Notes: generated by a model not told the origin, from the sequence alone. Positions 53,930-63,177 are shown, numbered from the stretch's first letter. The stretch: DNA of 64,000 bases from FEN-1219 sp963713355 (GCA_963713355.1 CAVQLK010000011.1:310001-374000), one strand, 5' to 3'. Numbers and translations are program-made.

Positions 53930-55324
53930 ATGCTCGTCACGATCTTCGGGTCCGGCTACGTCGGCCTTGTCACCGGAGCTTGCCTTGCGGAAACCGGCAA
54001 CAACGTCTTGTGCGTCGACATCGACGCCAAAAAAATCGATCGCCTCAATGCCGGCGAAATTCCGATCTATGAGCCGGGGCTCGAGGATCTGGTCAAGCAC
54101 TCGCGCGACGCCGGGCGGCTTCAGTTCACCACCGACGTCAAGGCGGGCGTCGACCATGGGCTCTTCCAATTCGTTGCGGTCGGCACGCCGCCGGGCGAAG
54201 ACGGTTCCGCGGATCTATCGCACGTGCTCGCCGTCGCGCGCTCGATCGGCGAGCACTTGAGCGAGTATCGGGTGATCGTCGACAAGTCGACGGTGCCGGT
54301 CGGCACCGCCGACCTCGTGCGTACCGAGGTTCAAAACACGCTGAACAAACGCGGGCGCGCCGTAGATTTCGACGTGGTCTCGAACCCGGAATTTCTCAAG
54401 GAAGGGGCTGCGATCAACGATTTCATGAAGCCCGATCGGATCATCATCGGCACCGACAACCCGCGTACGGCCGAGCTCCTGCGCGCCTTGTACGAACCCT
54501 TCAATCGCAACCACGAGCGCGTCATCGTCATGGATATCCGCTCCGCCGAGCTGACGAAGTACGCGGCCAATGCGATGCTCGCAACCAAGATCAGCTTCAT
54601 GAATGAGCTCGCGAATCTCGCGGAGCGTACGGGTGCGGACATCGAGAACGTTCGCAGGGGCATCGGCTCCGATCCGCGCATCGGCTACGAGTTCATCTAT
54701 CCCGGCTGCGGCTACGGCGGCTCGTGTTTCCCGAAGGACGTGCAGGCGTTGGCAATGACGGCGAAAACAGCGGGCTACGAGAGCGAGCTCCTGAACGCGG
54801 TAGAGAACGTCAACAATCGGCAGAAGGGCGTGTTGTTCCAGAAGATAAAGAGCCACTTCGGCGGCGACCTGAAGGGCAGGGCCGTCGCGCTCTGGGGGCT
54901 CTCCTTCAAGCCGAACACGGACGACATGCGCGAGGCGCCGAGTCGGTCGCTCATCGAGGCGCTCTGGGCCGCGGGTTGCGGGGTCCGCGCCTACGACCCC
55001 GTGGCGATGGAGCAGACGCGCAAGATCTACGGCGATCGCGCCGATCTCACGCTCTGCGAGACTGCCGAACAAGCGTTGGAGGGTGCCGACGCGCTCGTCA
55101 TAGCCACCGAGTGGCGCGAGTTCCGTAGCCCGAACTTCGATTCGATGAAGAAAAACCTGAAAGCGCCGGTCATTTTCGACGGCCGCAATCTCTACGACCC
55201 GCGATATCTCCGCAGCATCGGGTTTACGTACTACGGCATCGGCCGCGGCGACTCGGTCAAGATGCCCGCGCTTACGCACGAGCGGCGTCACGCGCCCGAG
55301 CGGCGCCGCAGGCAACGCGATTAG
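53930..55324 (+). CDS. ugd: UDP-glucose 6-dehydrogenase
   Basis: The 464-residue enzyme oxidises UDP-Glc to UDP-GlcA. It shows the NAD loop FGSGYVGLVTGACLAE, VGTPPGEDGSADL, STVPVGTADLV, NPEFLKEGAAINDFM and the active-site Cys in GCGYGGSCFPKDVQ. Unlike the damaged dehydrogenase at 17764 it is complete. It supplies the 4-epimerase at 18200. The stop lies 3 bases from the convergent barrel gene. Confidence 0.97.
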   Translation: MLVTIFGSGYVGLVTGACLAETGNNVLCVDIDAKKIDRLNAGEIPIYEPGLEDLVKHSRDAGRLQFTTDVKAGVDHGLFQFVAVGTPPGEDGSADLSHVLAVARSIGEHLSEYRVIVDKSTVPVGTADLVRTEVQNTLNKRGRAVDFDVVSNPEFLKEGAAINDFMKPDRIIIGTDNPRTAELLRALYEPFNRNHERVIVMDIRSAELTKYAANAMLATKISFMNELANLAERTGADIENVRRGIGSDPRIGYEFIYPGCGYGGSCFPKDVQALAMTAKTAGYESELLNAVENVNNRQKGVLFQKIKSHFGGDLKGRAVALWGLSFKPNTDDMREAPSRSLIEALWAAGCGVRAYDPVAMEQTRKIYGDRADLTLCETAEQALEGADALVIATEWREFRSPNFDSMKKNLKAPVIFDGRNLYDPRYLRSIGFTYYGIGRGDSVKMPALTHERRHAPERRRRQRD

Positions 55325-55327
55325 CCT

Positions 55328-56563
55328 TTACCGTCGCGAAAGCCCGCGGTAGTTCAAGCCGATGTAGAGGGCTTGAGAGTCGGCGCTGTTGACGCCGGAA
55401 TCCGTGAACTCCTGGGTGGTGTAGTCGTAGCCGCCGGTCAGGAACAACACGGGTTTGAGCGCCCAATCGAAGCGGATCTCGGCGCGCCCATAGTCCCGAT
55501 CGTTGCGGTCGTTGACGTCGCCGAGCGCCTCGGTCGTGTTGATCCTGACGCCGAAGCTCGTATTGAGGCGTCGTGTGACCGCTTGGACCCAGTACATCCT
55601 GAGCTCGCGGCGCACCGACGCGTAGCCGGTGGAGCTCGGATAGACGTCGCGTGAGAGGTCGAAGTTGACGCGGGAGCGCTCCGAACGCTTCCGCACGCCG
55701 ACGCGCAGCGTGTAGTCGGTCGTGGCACGCTCGGTGAACTGCAGGTCGAAAAATTCGAAATCGCTGCGGAGAACGCCGGCAGCCAGATTGAAAGACCACA
55801 GCTCGGACACCGGGCGAGTGAAAGACCCTTCGACGGTCACGGTCTCTGTAACGTTTCGATTGATGTCGGCCTCGTAGCTGTCCACGGTCACCACCGCGGC
55901 AAGCGAATTCCGCGCGTCGACGGTGCGATAGATTCCGGCCGACGCCTGCGTGGACTGGTAGCCCGTGCGTCCTGCGAAATTCCCTCCGGGGTAGGCGACC
56001 TCGATGTCGTATAGTTCGAAGCGCAGCGTGTTGCGCTCCGAGACCTCAAAAGCCAGATACGGGCTCAGCCGAACAAGCTCGCGGTCCTCGCCGATGGACA
56101 CCAGCCGTCCCGTATCGATGTCGTCCGGATCATCGGTGTCGGGGTCATTGTCCCCGTCCACGTCGCCGAGCTCGGCGCTCAGTAAGCGCTCCCGCGCGAA
56201 GTCGGCGCTGAACCCGGCCGTGACGGTTTGCCACCGATACTCGCCGGAGCCTCCCACGAGCAGATCTTCGCTTTCGAGGTCGCTGTTGGCCGAGTCGGCA
56301 TATCGGTAAACGATCATTCGAGGTTCGAACGTCAGGAAGCTTCTGTCGGTAAAATTCGCGATGTCGGCCGCCACGTCGAAAATAGCGCTCGTCGTCGACG
56401 GCTCGGCGCGGCCGTCTTGCTGCAGGCGCGGGTCTTTTTCGTTCTGCGCGCTGATCGTGAGATCCGGGACGACGTCCCAAGCCGCGTGAGCCGGTACGGC
56501 GCCGAGGATGCCGATCACGGCGCCGATAACGCTCGTGCTCGCCGCGAGTCTCAAGTTGTCCAC
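55328..56563 (-). CDS. outer-membrane beta-barrel protein (EpsL-like)
   Basis: The 411-residue protein has a signal peptide (cleaved after AHA, about residue 27), then many amphipathic strands (YRWQTVTAGFSADFARERL, TLRFELYDIEVAYPG, RINTTEALGDVNDR) and a C-terminal aromatic strand (LYIGLNYRGLSRR). Length and layout resemble EpsL-type barrels found in exosortase-linked exopolysaccharide operons. It contains an Asp-rich loop (GDVDGDNDPDTDDPDDID) that may bind calcium. It is the last gene of the riboswitch-led minus-strand cluster, 9 bases after the previous gene. Confidence 0.7.
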   Translation of the reverse strand: MDNLRLAASTSVIGAVIGILGAVPAHAAWDVVPDLTISAQNEKDPRLQQDGRAEPSTTSAIFDVAADIANFTDRSFLTFEPRMIVYRYADSANSDLESEDLLVGGSGEYRWQTVTAGFSADFARERLLSAELGDVDGDNDPDTDDPDDIDTGRLVSIGEDRELVRLSPYLAFEVSERNTLRFELYDIEVAYPGGNFAGRTGYQSTQASAGIYRTVDARNSLAAVVTVDSYEADINRNVTETVTVEGSFTRPVSELWSFNLAAGVLRSDFEFFDLQFTERATTDYTLRVGVRKRSERSRVNFDLSRDVYPSSTGYASVRRELRMYWVQAVTRRLNTSFGVRINTTEALGDVNDRNDRDYGRAEIRFDWALKPVLFLTGGYDYTTQEFTDSGVNSADSQALYIGLNYRGLSRR

Positions 56564-56572
56564 GCTATCCCC

Positions 56573-57274
56573 TTACCACTGCAGATTGCCGAAGCTGAAG
56601 CGCATCGACAGCGTCGTCGTGTCGACGTCGCCGCTTTCGTATTCGAGTCCGACGCCCAAGCTCTCGAAGAAGTACCAGCGAACCCCGACACTGGCCGAGC
56701 TGCCCGCTTCGTAGGTTCCCTCGGACAAGAGCGCTTTGGCAACGGGCGAGTACCGCGCAAAACTGTAAATCTCGACGGGGGCCGTCGGATTCCAGCGCAG
56801 GCCGACCCGCGCGCCCGTACCCGACTCATCGAGATCGAAGTTCTCGCCCGCGAAGCTGCCGAAGTCGTAATTCGTGGAGTCGTAGGAGAGCTCGGCGACG
56901 AAATCGAGCTCGTCGCCGATCGGGCGGATGTAGCCGAGAGCAAGGCTGGTGACGACGAGGTCGAACGTGCCGGCTACGTTGACGGTGACCAGCGGATTCG
57001 AGACGACCCCCGTAACGTCGACGATCGAGCTCTCGTACGCGCCGCCGGCGTAGAAACGCCGGCCGATGGCGACGCTCCCGCCAATGGCGATTCCTTCGCC
57101 GTCGTGAGCGGTGATGCTGACGGCCTGGCCGGGCACCGAATTCTGCACGCCGGTTGCATCGACCGTGTTCTTCGGCCGCGAGAAATCCAAGAACGTGTAG
57201 CTGAGCTCGGAAGCCGACGCCGTGAACGGCGGCAGCGCGAGCGTCCCCCAGAGGAGGCTTCTCTTCCCGATCAC
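56573..57274 (-). CDS. outer-membrane beta-barrel protein, about 230 residues
   Basis: A 233-residue product with a signal peptide (about residues 1-22, cut near TASA) and an eight-stranded-barrel pattern: ELSYTFLDFSRPK, RFYAGGAYESSIVD, LGYIRPIGDELDFVAELSY, YFFESLGVGLEYESGD, ending TLSMRFSFGNLQW. This is the OmpA/OprF-like small-barrel size class. ATG 57274 overlaps the giant protein's stop by 4 bases, so they are translationally coupled and may act together, for example in exporting or anchoring the giant protein (inference). Confidence 0.72.
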   Translation of the reverse strand: MIGKRSLLWGTLALPPFTASASELSYTFLDFSRPKNTVDATGVQNSVPGQAVSITAHDGEGIAIGGSVAIGRRFYAGGAYESSIVDVTGVVSNPLVTVNVAGTFDLVVTSLALGYIRPIGDELDFVAELSYDSTNYDFGSFAGENFDLDESGTGARVGLRWNPTAPVEIYSFARYSPVAKALLSEGTYEAGSSASVGVRWYFFESLGVGLEYESGDVDTTTLSMRFSFGNLQW

Positions 57275-59960
57275 CAGGCATCACTCCGCAAACGCCGCAT
57301 TGGGCGCAGTCTACTAAGAAGAGTGGCGGAAGCCAGCAGTAGCAGCCATCCGACTCCCGTCGCGCCGCCGCCGCCGCCGCCGGTGCCTTGCTGCGCCTGG
57401 ATCTGCACGGTACGTGTCACCCTGACGGCGCTGTTGCCGGATAGGTCCGTCGCGTCGTAGCTGACCGTGTAGGTGCCGATGACGGCGGAATTGACGGGAT
57501 TGTCGACGACGATTCTCGCAGTCACGTCGCCGTCGATGACGTCCGTCGCCGTCGCCCCCGCGTCCGTGTAGGCGCTCCCGATAGTCAGCGAAACCGACGG
57601 CTGGCCGAGCAGCTGGATGATCGGCGCGGCGACGTCGCCGCCGCCGAGGTTGCCCGAGCCGTCGTTGTAGAACACGGCCACGCCGTTGAAGCCCACGAGC
57701 GCAGCGTCTACGCGAGCATCGACGCTGAAGTTGCCGAACGCCACGGCAAGCGCTCCCGGAGCGGCGATTTGCTGCGCGGCAAGGGCGAACGCGCCGCTGG
57801 CGCCGGCGACGTTCTGATAGCCTTGGTGGCCCCCGGTCGCGTTGACGGCCACTATGTCGGCGTCGCCGTCCAAGTCGATGTCCGCGACGGCGACGGCGGT
57901 TGTCGGCGAGGCTCCGAATTCGTCCGCTAGGAAGAAACTGCCGGTGGCTCCCGAAGTGTTCAGCCAGACGAGATTGCTCGGCACGGCCGTCGGTGTTGCG
58001 CCTTCGCTGCGGCCGAAAACCAGGTCGGCGCGGCCGTCGTTGTTGAAGTCCGCTGCGGCGACCGAGGTCGTGGGCCCCGTGGGCAAAGCGAGCTCGAGCT
58101 GGAACGTTCCGCCGCCGTTTCGGTAAACCGCGGCGTCGCCGTCGGCATTCGCGAAGACGAGCTCCGGCAGTGCGTCGCCGAACAAGTCGACGAGCACGAC
58201 GCCGCGGCTGTCGGCGTCGCCGAGCGAGCCGGTCTGCGCGAAGACGCCGGGAGAACCTTGATTCGTGTACACGGTGTTCGGGCTGCCGTTGGCGAACACC
58301 AGGTCCGTCAGCAGGTCACCGTTGATGTCGCCCGCCGCGACGGCGCGGCTGTCCTCGCTCGCGTCGCCCAACGTCAGTGCCGTGAACGTGGCGGAGCCCG
58401 AGTTCAGGAAGATTCCATTCTCCGCCCCCGCGCCTGTGGCCGTTGCGACGTCGAGGTCCAAGTCGCCGTCGAGGTCCGCGAGGACGATGCCGTTGTCCGA
58501 TGCTTGACCGCCGAGGGCGATAGGCACCTCCGATAGTGCGCGCTTGTTCGGGTTGGCGGGGTCGACGACGTTCAGCAATATCATCGTGCTTTGAGTAGGG
58601 CCGGTCGCGACCGCGAGGTCGACGAAGCCGTCGCCGTCGAGATCGCCGGCAGCGGCGGCGCGCGCATCCAGACCCGCGATTGCCTGCGCAGGGGTAGAGC
58701 TCACGCGCTGCGCGATGCTCAATGATCCCGTGGCCGTATCGTTGCGCGGCGTTTCGTCGATCGGAACGGCGCCCGCGACGGCGACCGTGGCGGTGACGAA
58801 TGCGTCGCCCGCGAAGCTGCCGGTGCCGGCGAGTGTCACGGCAGTCGTGGCTCCGCCCGCGAGCGGGCCGAGCGTGCAAGAGACCTGTGTCTCGTTCCCA
58901 GCCGGTGAGATCGTGCAGCCGTTGGTCGGAGCGGCGAACTGGAACGGCACCTCGCCGGCGAATGCTGCTTGGAGCGATATGCCCCCGACGTCGACGAGCG
59001 GCGCGTTGTTCGTGATCGTGAACGTCCAGGTGGCCGTGGTGTTGAGCGCCACGGGGTTCGGCGCTGCGGACACGGCGACCGCGAGATCGGCCCTGCCGGC
59101 GCGCAGCACGGTGAGGTTGAACGAGCCCGAAACGGTGTTCGGTCCGTCGCTCACTTCGAATCCCACTACGAAGTCCCCGACACTCGTCGTGAAGGCCGGC
59201 GTTCCGGACAGAATTCCAGTCGTGCCGAGCGTCAAGCCGCTCGGCAGCGCCGTCGTCGCCGCGTAAGACAAGCTGCTCGCCGCCGTGTCCACGTCGCTGA
59301 CGAAGTCGCCGAGATTCAAGCTGAACGCGGCGAGCTCGGTCGCGATCTGATCCGGGATCGGTGCGGCGATCACGGGGATGTCGTCGACGCTGTCGACCGT
59401 GATCTGGAAACTCTGTGAGACCGCGCCTGCGATGCCGTCGGCGACCGTCATCGTCACGCCGTGTGCGCCGACGTCGTCCTGGGTCGGCGTGCCGGAAATC
59501 GTTGCGGGGGCCGTGAATACGAGCCAGCTCGGCAGTGTCGGAGCGGCGAAGGTCAGCGGGTTGCCATCGGGGTCCGTGGCCGTGATCGTGTAGCTGTATG
59601 CGACGTCCTCGGGAACCGCCAGTGCCGGGAAGCTCGTCACGGACGGCGCGTCGTTCACGCCGGTAACGGTGATCGTGACGGTGACGATGGTGCTCGACGC
59701 CGTGCCGTCGTTGGCGTGATAGGTGAAGCTGTCCGCGCCGCTGAAATTGGCATTCGGGACGTACGAGAACGAGCCGTTGGCGTTGAGCGTCAACATGCCG
59801 CTCGACACGTTGGTATTGAGCACGGCGGTGAGCGTGTCGGTATCGGCATCGGTGTCGTTACCGAGCACACCGGGCGCCGCGACGTTGAGCGCCATGTCTT
59901 CGGTCGTGCTGTAGCTATCCGCAACGGCAACCGGGTCGTCATTTTCGGCGGTAACCGTGA
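57271..59960 (-). CDS. giant surface protein, C-terminal part (cadherin-like, FG-GAP, GlyGly-CTERM-like)
   Basis: This frame continues the gene starting at 61753 after a one-base shift near 59962; it has no signal peptide or own start that makes sense. In order: a cadherin-like domain, two Ig-like domains, a conserved-repeat domain (RADLAVAVSAAPNPV), about six FG-GAP/VCBS units with Ca-binding DLDGDGFVD, DLDGDLDLD and DFNNDGRAD, and a DUF5011-type domain (YTDAGATATDVIDGDV). The tail is six glycines, a hydrophobic helix (GWLLLLASATLLSRL) and arginines, like GlyGly-CTERM/rhombosortase signals. The stop overlaps the next barrel gene. Confidence 0.75.
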
Positions 59961-61753
59961 TGCGTGACGGTAACGACGTTGCTCGACAGCGAGCCGTCGC
60001 TGGCATGATAGGTGAAGCTGTCCGTCCCATCGAAATCGTCGTTGGGGATGTACGTGAAAGAGCCGTTGGCATTGAGTGTCAACGTGCCGCTCGAAACGTT
60101 GGTATCGAGCACCGCCGTGGGCGTCGTGCCCGAATCGGGATCCGTGTCGTTACCAAGGACGCCGGGTGCGGCGACGTTGAGCGTCACGTCTTCGGCCGTG
60201 TTGTAGCTGTCGGCGACGGCCGTCGGCGCGTCATTGACGTTGATGACAGTGAACTGGAACGTGTCGTTGACGGAGCCGTCGCCCGCGGTGGCCGTGACGG
60301 TGACGTTGAACGGCGAAGCTTGCGCGGCGGCGTTGGTCGGGGTTCCGGTGATCGTGCCCGCGGCGTTGACCGACAAGCCGCTGCCGGCAGGGAAGCCGGT
60401 CGCGGAGAAGGTGATCGCGTCGCCGTCGGGATCGGTGAAGTGGGTAGCGATGCTGACGGGGCCAAAAGGGGTGTCTTGCGTGCCGCTCTGATCCGGGATC
60501 GGCGTGACGACGGTGGGCGAGTTGGCCGTGTCGGCAACGGTGAAGGTGAACGTGTCGTTGACCGAGCCGTCGCTGGTTGTAGCCGTGACGGTGACGCTGA
60601 AAGGCGAAGCTTGCGCAGCGGCATTCGTCGGGGTGCCGGAAATCACGCCCCCGGCGCTGATCGACAAGCCTCTTCCAGGAGTCAAGCCGCTGGCGGTAAA
60701 GGTGAGCGCGTCGCCATCGGAATCGGCGAAGCTGGCGGCGACGTTGAGCGGGCCGAAAGGCGTGCCTTCGGCGCCGTTTTGATCCGCAATCGGCGCGACA
60801 ACGGTCGGCGGGTTGTTGACGTCGCTCACCGTGATCGCGAAGCTGAGCTGAACGGCCGGCGCGATGCTGTCGGAGACGGTGACGGTAACGTTGTGCGGGC
60901 CGGGGGCGTCCGCCTGCTGTGGTGTACCGGAGATCGTGTTGGTGCCGTTGAACGAGAGCCAAGCAGGGAGCGTCGGTGCGGCGAAGGTCAGCGGGTTACC
61001 ATCGTCATCACTCGCCGTCATCGTGTACGAATAGGCGGTGCCCTCGCTCGCGTTCGTCGGGCCTGCGTTGGTAAAGACAGGCGGATCGTTGACGTTGCTG
61101 ACGGTGATCGTGAAGCTCTGCTGGACGGTCGGCGCGATGTTGTCGGTGACGGTGACGACGACGTTGTGCGTGCCGACGTTCGCCTGCTGCGGTGTACCGG
61201 AGATCGTGTTGGTGCCGTTGAACGAGAGCCACGCAGGGAGCGTCGGTGCGGCGAAGGTCAGCGAGTCGCCGTCGCCATCGCTCGCCGTCATAGTGTACGA
61301 ATAGCCGGTGCCTTCGCTCGCAGCGGTCGGACCGGCGCTGGCAAAGGCCGGCGGCTCGTTGACTGGGGCGACACTGATCGAGACGGTGACCACGTTGCTC
61401 GACCCTGTGCCGTCGTTGGCGTGGTAGCTGAAGCTGTCCGCCCCGTGGAAGCTTGCGTATGGGACGTATGAGAACGAGCCGTCGGCATTGAGGGTCAACG
61501 TCCCGCTCGACACGTCGGTGTCGAGCACGGCCGTGAGCGTGTCCAAATCGGGATCGGTGTCATTAACGAGCACGCCGGGTGCAGCGACGTTGAGGGTCGT
61601 ATCCTCAACGCCGTTGTAGCCGTCCGCGACGGCGTCCGGCGGGGCAGCCAGCGCGATCGCCGGAGCCGAGCATAGTGCCACCAGCAACCACAAACCGGCG
61701 CAGGTTCTACGGAATTGCTGTCGGCCGGTGGTGGCTCCGGAGTGCTCGTCCAT
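59939..61753 (-). CDS. giant surface protein, N-terminal part (Ig-like/cadherin-like repeats)
   Basis: The 604-residue frame starts with a signal peptide (residues 1-36, cut after IALA). It then has a cadherin-like repeat (about 40-130, APGVLVNDTDPD), two near-identical Ig-like repeats (about 131-313), two further Ig-like repeats (about 314-506, GTPFGP start) and a second cadherin-like repeat. At SNVVTVT it shifts frame and stops after HHGYRRK; removing the extra base near 59962 gives TVTITVTAENDD and joins it to the downstream frame, making about 1,493 residues. Secreted matrix or adhesin protein by composition; partner unknown. Confidence 0.75.
   Translation of the reverse strand: MDEHSGATTGRQQFRRTCAGLWLLVALCSAPAIALAAPPDAVADGYNGVEDTTLNVAAPGVLVNDTDPDLDTLTAVLDTDVSSGTLTLNADGSFSYVPYASFHGADSFSYHANDGTGSSNVVTVSISVAPVNEPPAFASAGPTAASEGTGYSYTMTASDGDGDSLTFAAPTLPAWLSFNGTNTISGTPQQANVGTHNVVVTVTDNIAPTVQQSFTITVSNVNDPPVFTNAGPTNASEGTAYSYTMTASDDDGNPLTFAAPTLPAWLSFNGTNTISGTPQQADAPGPHNVTVTVSDSIAPAVQLSFAITVSDVNNPPTVVAPIADQNGAEGTPFGPLNVAASFADSDGDALTFTASGLTPGRGLSISAGGVISGTPTNAAAQASPFSVTVTATTSDGSVNDTFTFTVADTANSPTVVTPIPDQSGTQDTPFGPVSIATHFTDPDGDAITFSATGFPAGSGLSVNAAGTITGTPTNAAAQASPFNVTVTATAGDGSVNDTFQFTVINVNDAPTAVADSYNTAEDVTLNVAAPGVLGNDTDPDSGTTPTAVLDTNVSSGTLTLNANGSFTYIPNDDFDGTDSFTYHASDGSLSSNVVTVTHHGYRRK
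60910..61363 (-). repeat. two near-identical Ig-like repeat units, 270-bp period
   Basis: About 60910-61093 and 61180-61363 are highly similar at DNA level (for example the block at 60931 recurs at 61201), encoding ASEGTxYSYTMTASD and GTNTISGTPQQA twice. Cadherin-like units at about 59670-59930, 59965-60230 and 61385-61630 form a second, more diverged repeat family in the same gene. Such repeats promote recombination and assembly trouble. Confidence 0.85.
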
Positions 61754-61991
61754 GCGCTGCTCGCCTTATCGTTTTCTTGTCAGCACCGCCAGCAGGCTAT
61801 CGTGATGTAGTCTGCTGCTGGCTGCTGCAGCGCCGTCCTGGCGCCCCTGCGGGATGGGGCCCGCGAGTGTTCGTCCTCGGTTGGCCGAGATTCTGCCAGA
61901 TCGACCGGTGCGAGGCGAGCCGACGCCCTTATGTCACTGCCCTACGATCGAGGGGCAGCGGGCTGGCCGGCGTACAGCCGCGCCTTCGGGA
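61754..61991. other. 238-base gap between lipoprotein and giant protein genes
   Basis: No gene. An inverted repeat (GCCAGCAG 61788-61795 with CTGCTGGC 61815-61822) could form a hairpin. No third GEMM motif and no clear promoter was seen, so the giant gene may be read through from upstream. Confidence 0.4.
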
Positions 61992-62697
61992 TCAGAGGCT
62001 TATGACATGCTCGTTCGAATACTGGCTTTCGACACCGCTGCTGTTGACGGAGGACATCACGAAGTAATGCGTCTCTGGCAGCAAGCCGTCGATGACGTAG
62101 GCCGCGAGACCCGGGTTGGTGACCGAGATCGTCTTCGAGTACGAGCCCGAGCGGTCTCCGTAACGAATTCGATAGCCGGCTAGATTGGTGAGCGGCGTGC
62201 CGTCCTCGTTCTCTGTCGGCGGGATCCACGAAAGCGTCACGCTGCTCGGGCCCACGGTGACGACCTGGATGTCGAACTGCGGCAGTGTCGCTGGGCGAGA
62301 CTCCGTCGGTGACTTGAATCGTGACTCCGCGATAGCCACCCACGTCTGCCGCCGTGGGGGTGCCGCTGAGCGCACCCGTGCTGGGGTTGAAGGTGAGCCA
62401 CGAGGGGCGGTTGGCGATCGTGAACTCGAGCGTGTCGCCGTCGGGATCGTTCGCCGTCGGGACGAACGAGTAGGGGTAATCGATCAGGGCGTAAGTCTTC
62501 GGTTGACCCGAGATCTGCGGGGGCGACGTGGACGATGACGGTGGCGGTGGCGGTGGCGTTGTCGATGCGGCTGGTATATTTGCGTCAGCCGCCGTTTCCT
62601 CTTCCTCGCCGCCTCCGCACGCATTCAGCAGCGCCGCGGCCATCATCACTGCGAGCGCCATTCGGCGACGCCCCACTAGCAGTCCGGCATGCTCCAT
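61992..62697 (-). pseudogene. riboswitch-linked Ig-like/fibronectin lipoprotein with a frameshift
   Basis: The gene starts at ATG 62697 after GGAGG (8 bases away). It has a lipobox (LLNAC), a Pro/Ser linker, an Ig-like domain (FNPSTGALSGTPTAADVGGY) and then, after a one-base shift near 62290, a fibronectin type III domain (WIPPTENEDGTPLTNLAGY, NPGLAAYVIDGLLPETHYFV) ending at 61992. Total length minus one base is divisible by three, so a single insertion explains the break; corrected it is about 235 residues. As read, the first frame runs on to 61942 with meaningless residues. Paralogue of 52847-53596. Confidence 0.78.
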
Positions 62698-62801
62698 CAC
62701 TACGACCTCCCTGTTCCACAGCTCTCACCGTGTTTCGCAAGGAGCGTTGGCGCATGCCGAACAAACGGGTCCGTTACGGGCGCCGATTGCACCCTTCCGC
62801 G

Positions 62802-62885
62802 TTTGGCGGCCCCACTGTCATAGGCACTTCGTGCCGTTAGACTGGTGGCTTTGCGTCCCCACCTTTCGGTGGGTTTGCCCTTGTC
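62802..62885 (-). ncRNA. cyclic-di-GMP-I riboswitch (GEMM), gene-proximal copy
   Basis: Reading the minus strand: GGGCAAACC, a GAAA-capped stem (CCACC-GAAA-GGTGG), GGACGCAAAGCCACC, GTCTAACGGCAC with its stem-loop, then CTATGACAGTGGGG. These are the conserved GEMM-I elements: the GAAA tetraloop, the ACGCAAAGCC ligand-side strand and the ATGACAG junction. It lies about 105 bases upstream of the lipoprotein start at 62697. Confidence 0.88.
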
Positions 62886-63010
62886 GAAACGCTTACGTCA
62901 CTGACGACAAAGCCGCAGGCGTGTGCACCGCGATCGCGGGCCCGGACTGGAAGAGGTGAGCGGTTGACAGAGAGGGATGCGGCCTTCGCGCCGCGGTTCT
63001 GCCCGTCTGA

Positions 63011-63093
63011 TTCGGTAACCCCGCTGTCATAGACTCCTCGTCTTTAGACCGGAAGCTTTGCGTCCTCACCTTTCAGTGAGTTTGCCTTTGTCG
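63011..63093 (-). ncRNA. cyclic-di-GMP-I riboswitch (GEMM), promoter-proximal copy
   Basis: Minus strand: AGGCAAACTCACT-GAAA-GGTGAG, GACGCAAAGCTTCCGG, TCTAAAGACGAGGAGTC and CTATGACAGCGGGGTTACC. The outer GGCAAAC/GGGTTACC stem, GAAA tetraloop and ATGACAG junction match the family closely. With the next copy it forms a tandem arrangement about 125 bases apart, transcribed toward the lipoprotein gene. Confidence 0.92.
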
Positions 63094-63161
63094 TCAGAGG
63101 GGAGACTGCCGAAGGATTGAAACGGCGGCAACCGTTTTGCGACATAAGAACGAAAATCAAA

Positions 63162-63177
63162 GTCGCCAAATCGCGAC
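63162..63177 (-). terminator. weak terminator candidate downstream of prsK
   Basis: A 5-bp stem (GTCGC/GCGAC) with a 6-base loop is followed on the minus strand by a T-rich run (TTTGATTTTCGTTCTT). A second hairpin (AAACGG/CCGTTT, 63120-63137) lies further on. The 88 bases from here to the first riboswitch should hold its promoter, but no clear hexamers are seen; read-through from prsK is possible. Confidence 0.35.

Noticed and set aside
60910..61363. CRISPR-like array
   Set aside because: The direct repeats are long, coding and in frame within a protein repeat region, without short unique spacers.
59957..61471. 504-codon open frame antisense to the giant surface protein
   Set aside because: It is a shadow of the repeats, dominated by Arg/Gly/Val, with no signal peptide or motif; the minus strand has the coherent domain series.
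61754..61991. possible third c-di-GMP riboswitch before the giant gene
   Set aside because: No ACGCAAAGC, GAAA-capped stem or ATGACAG sequence was found on either strand.
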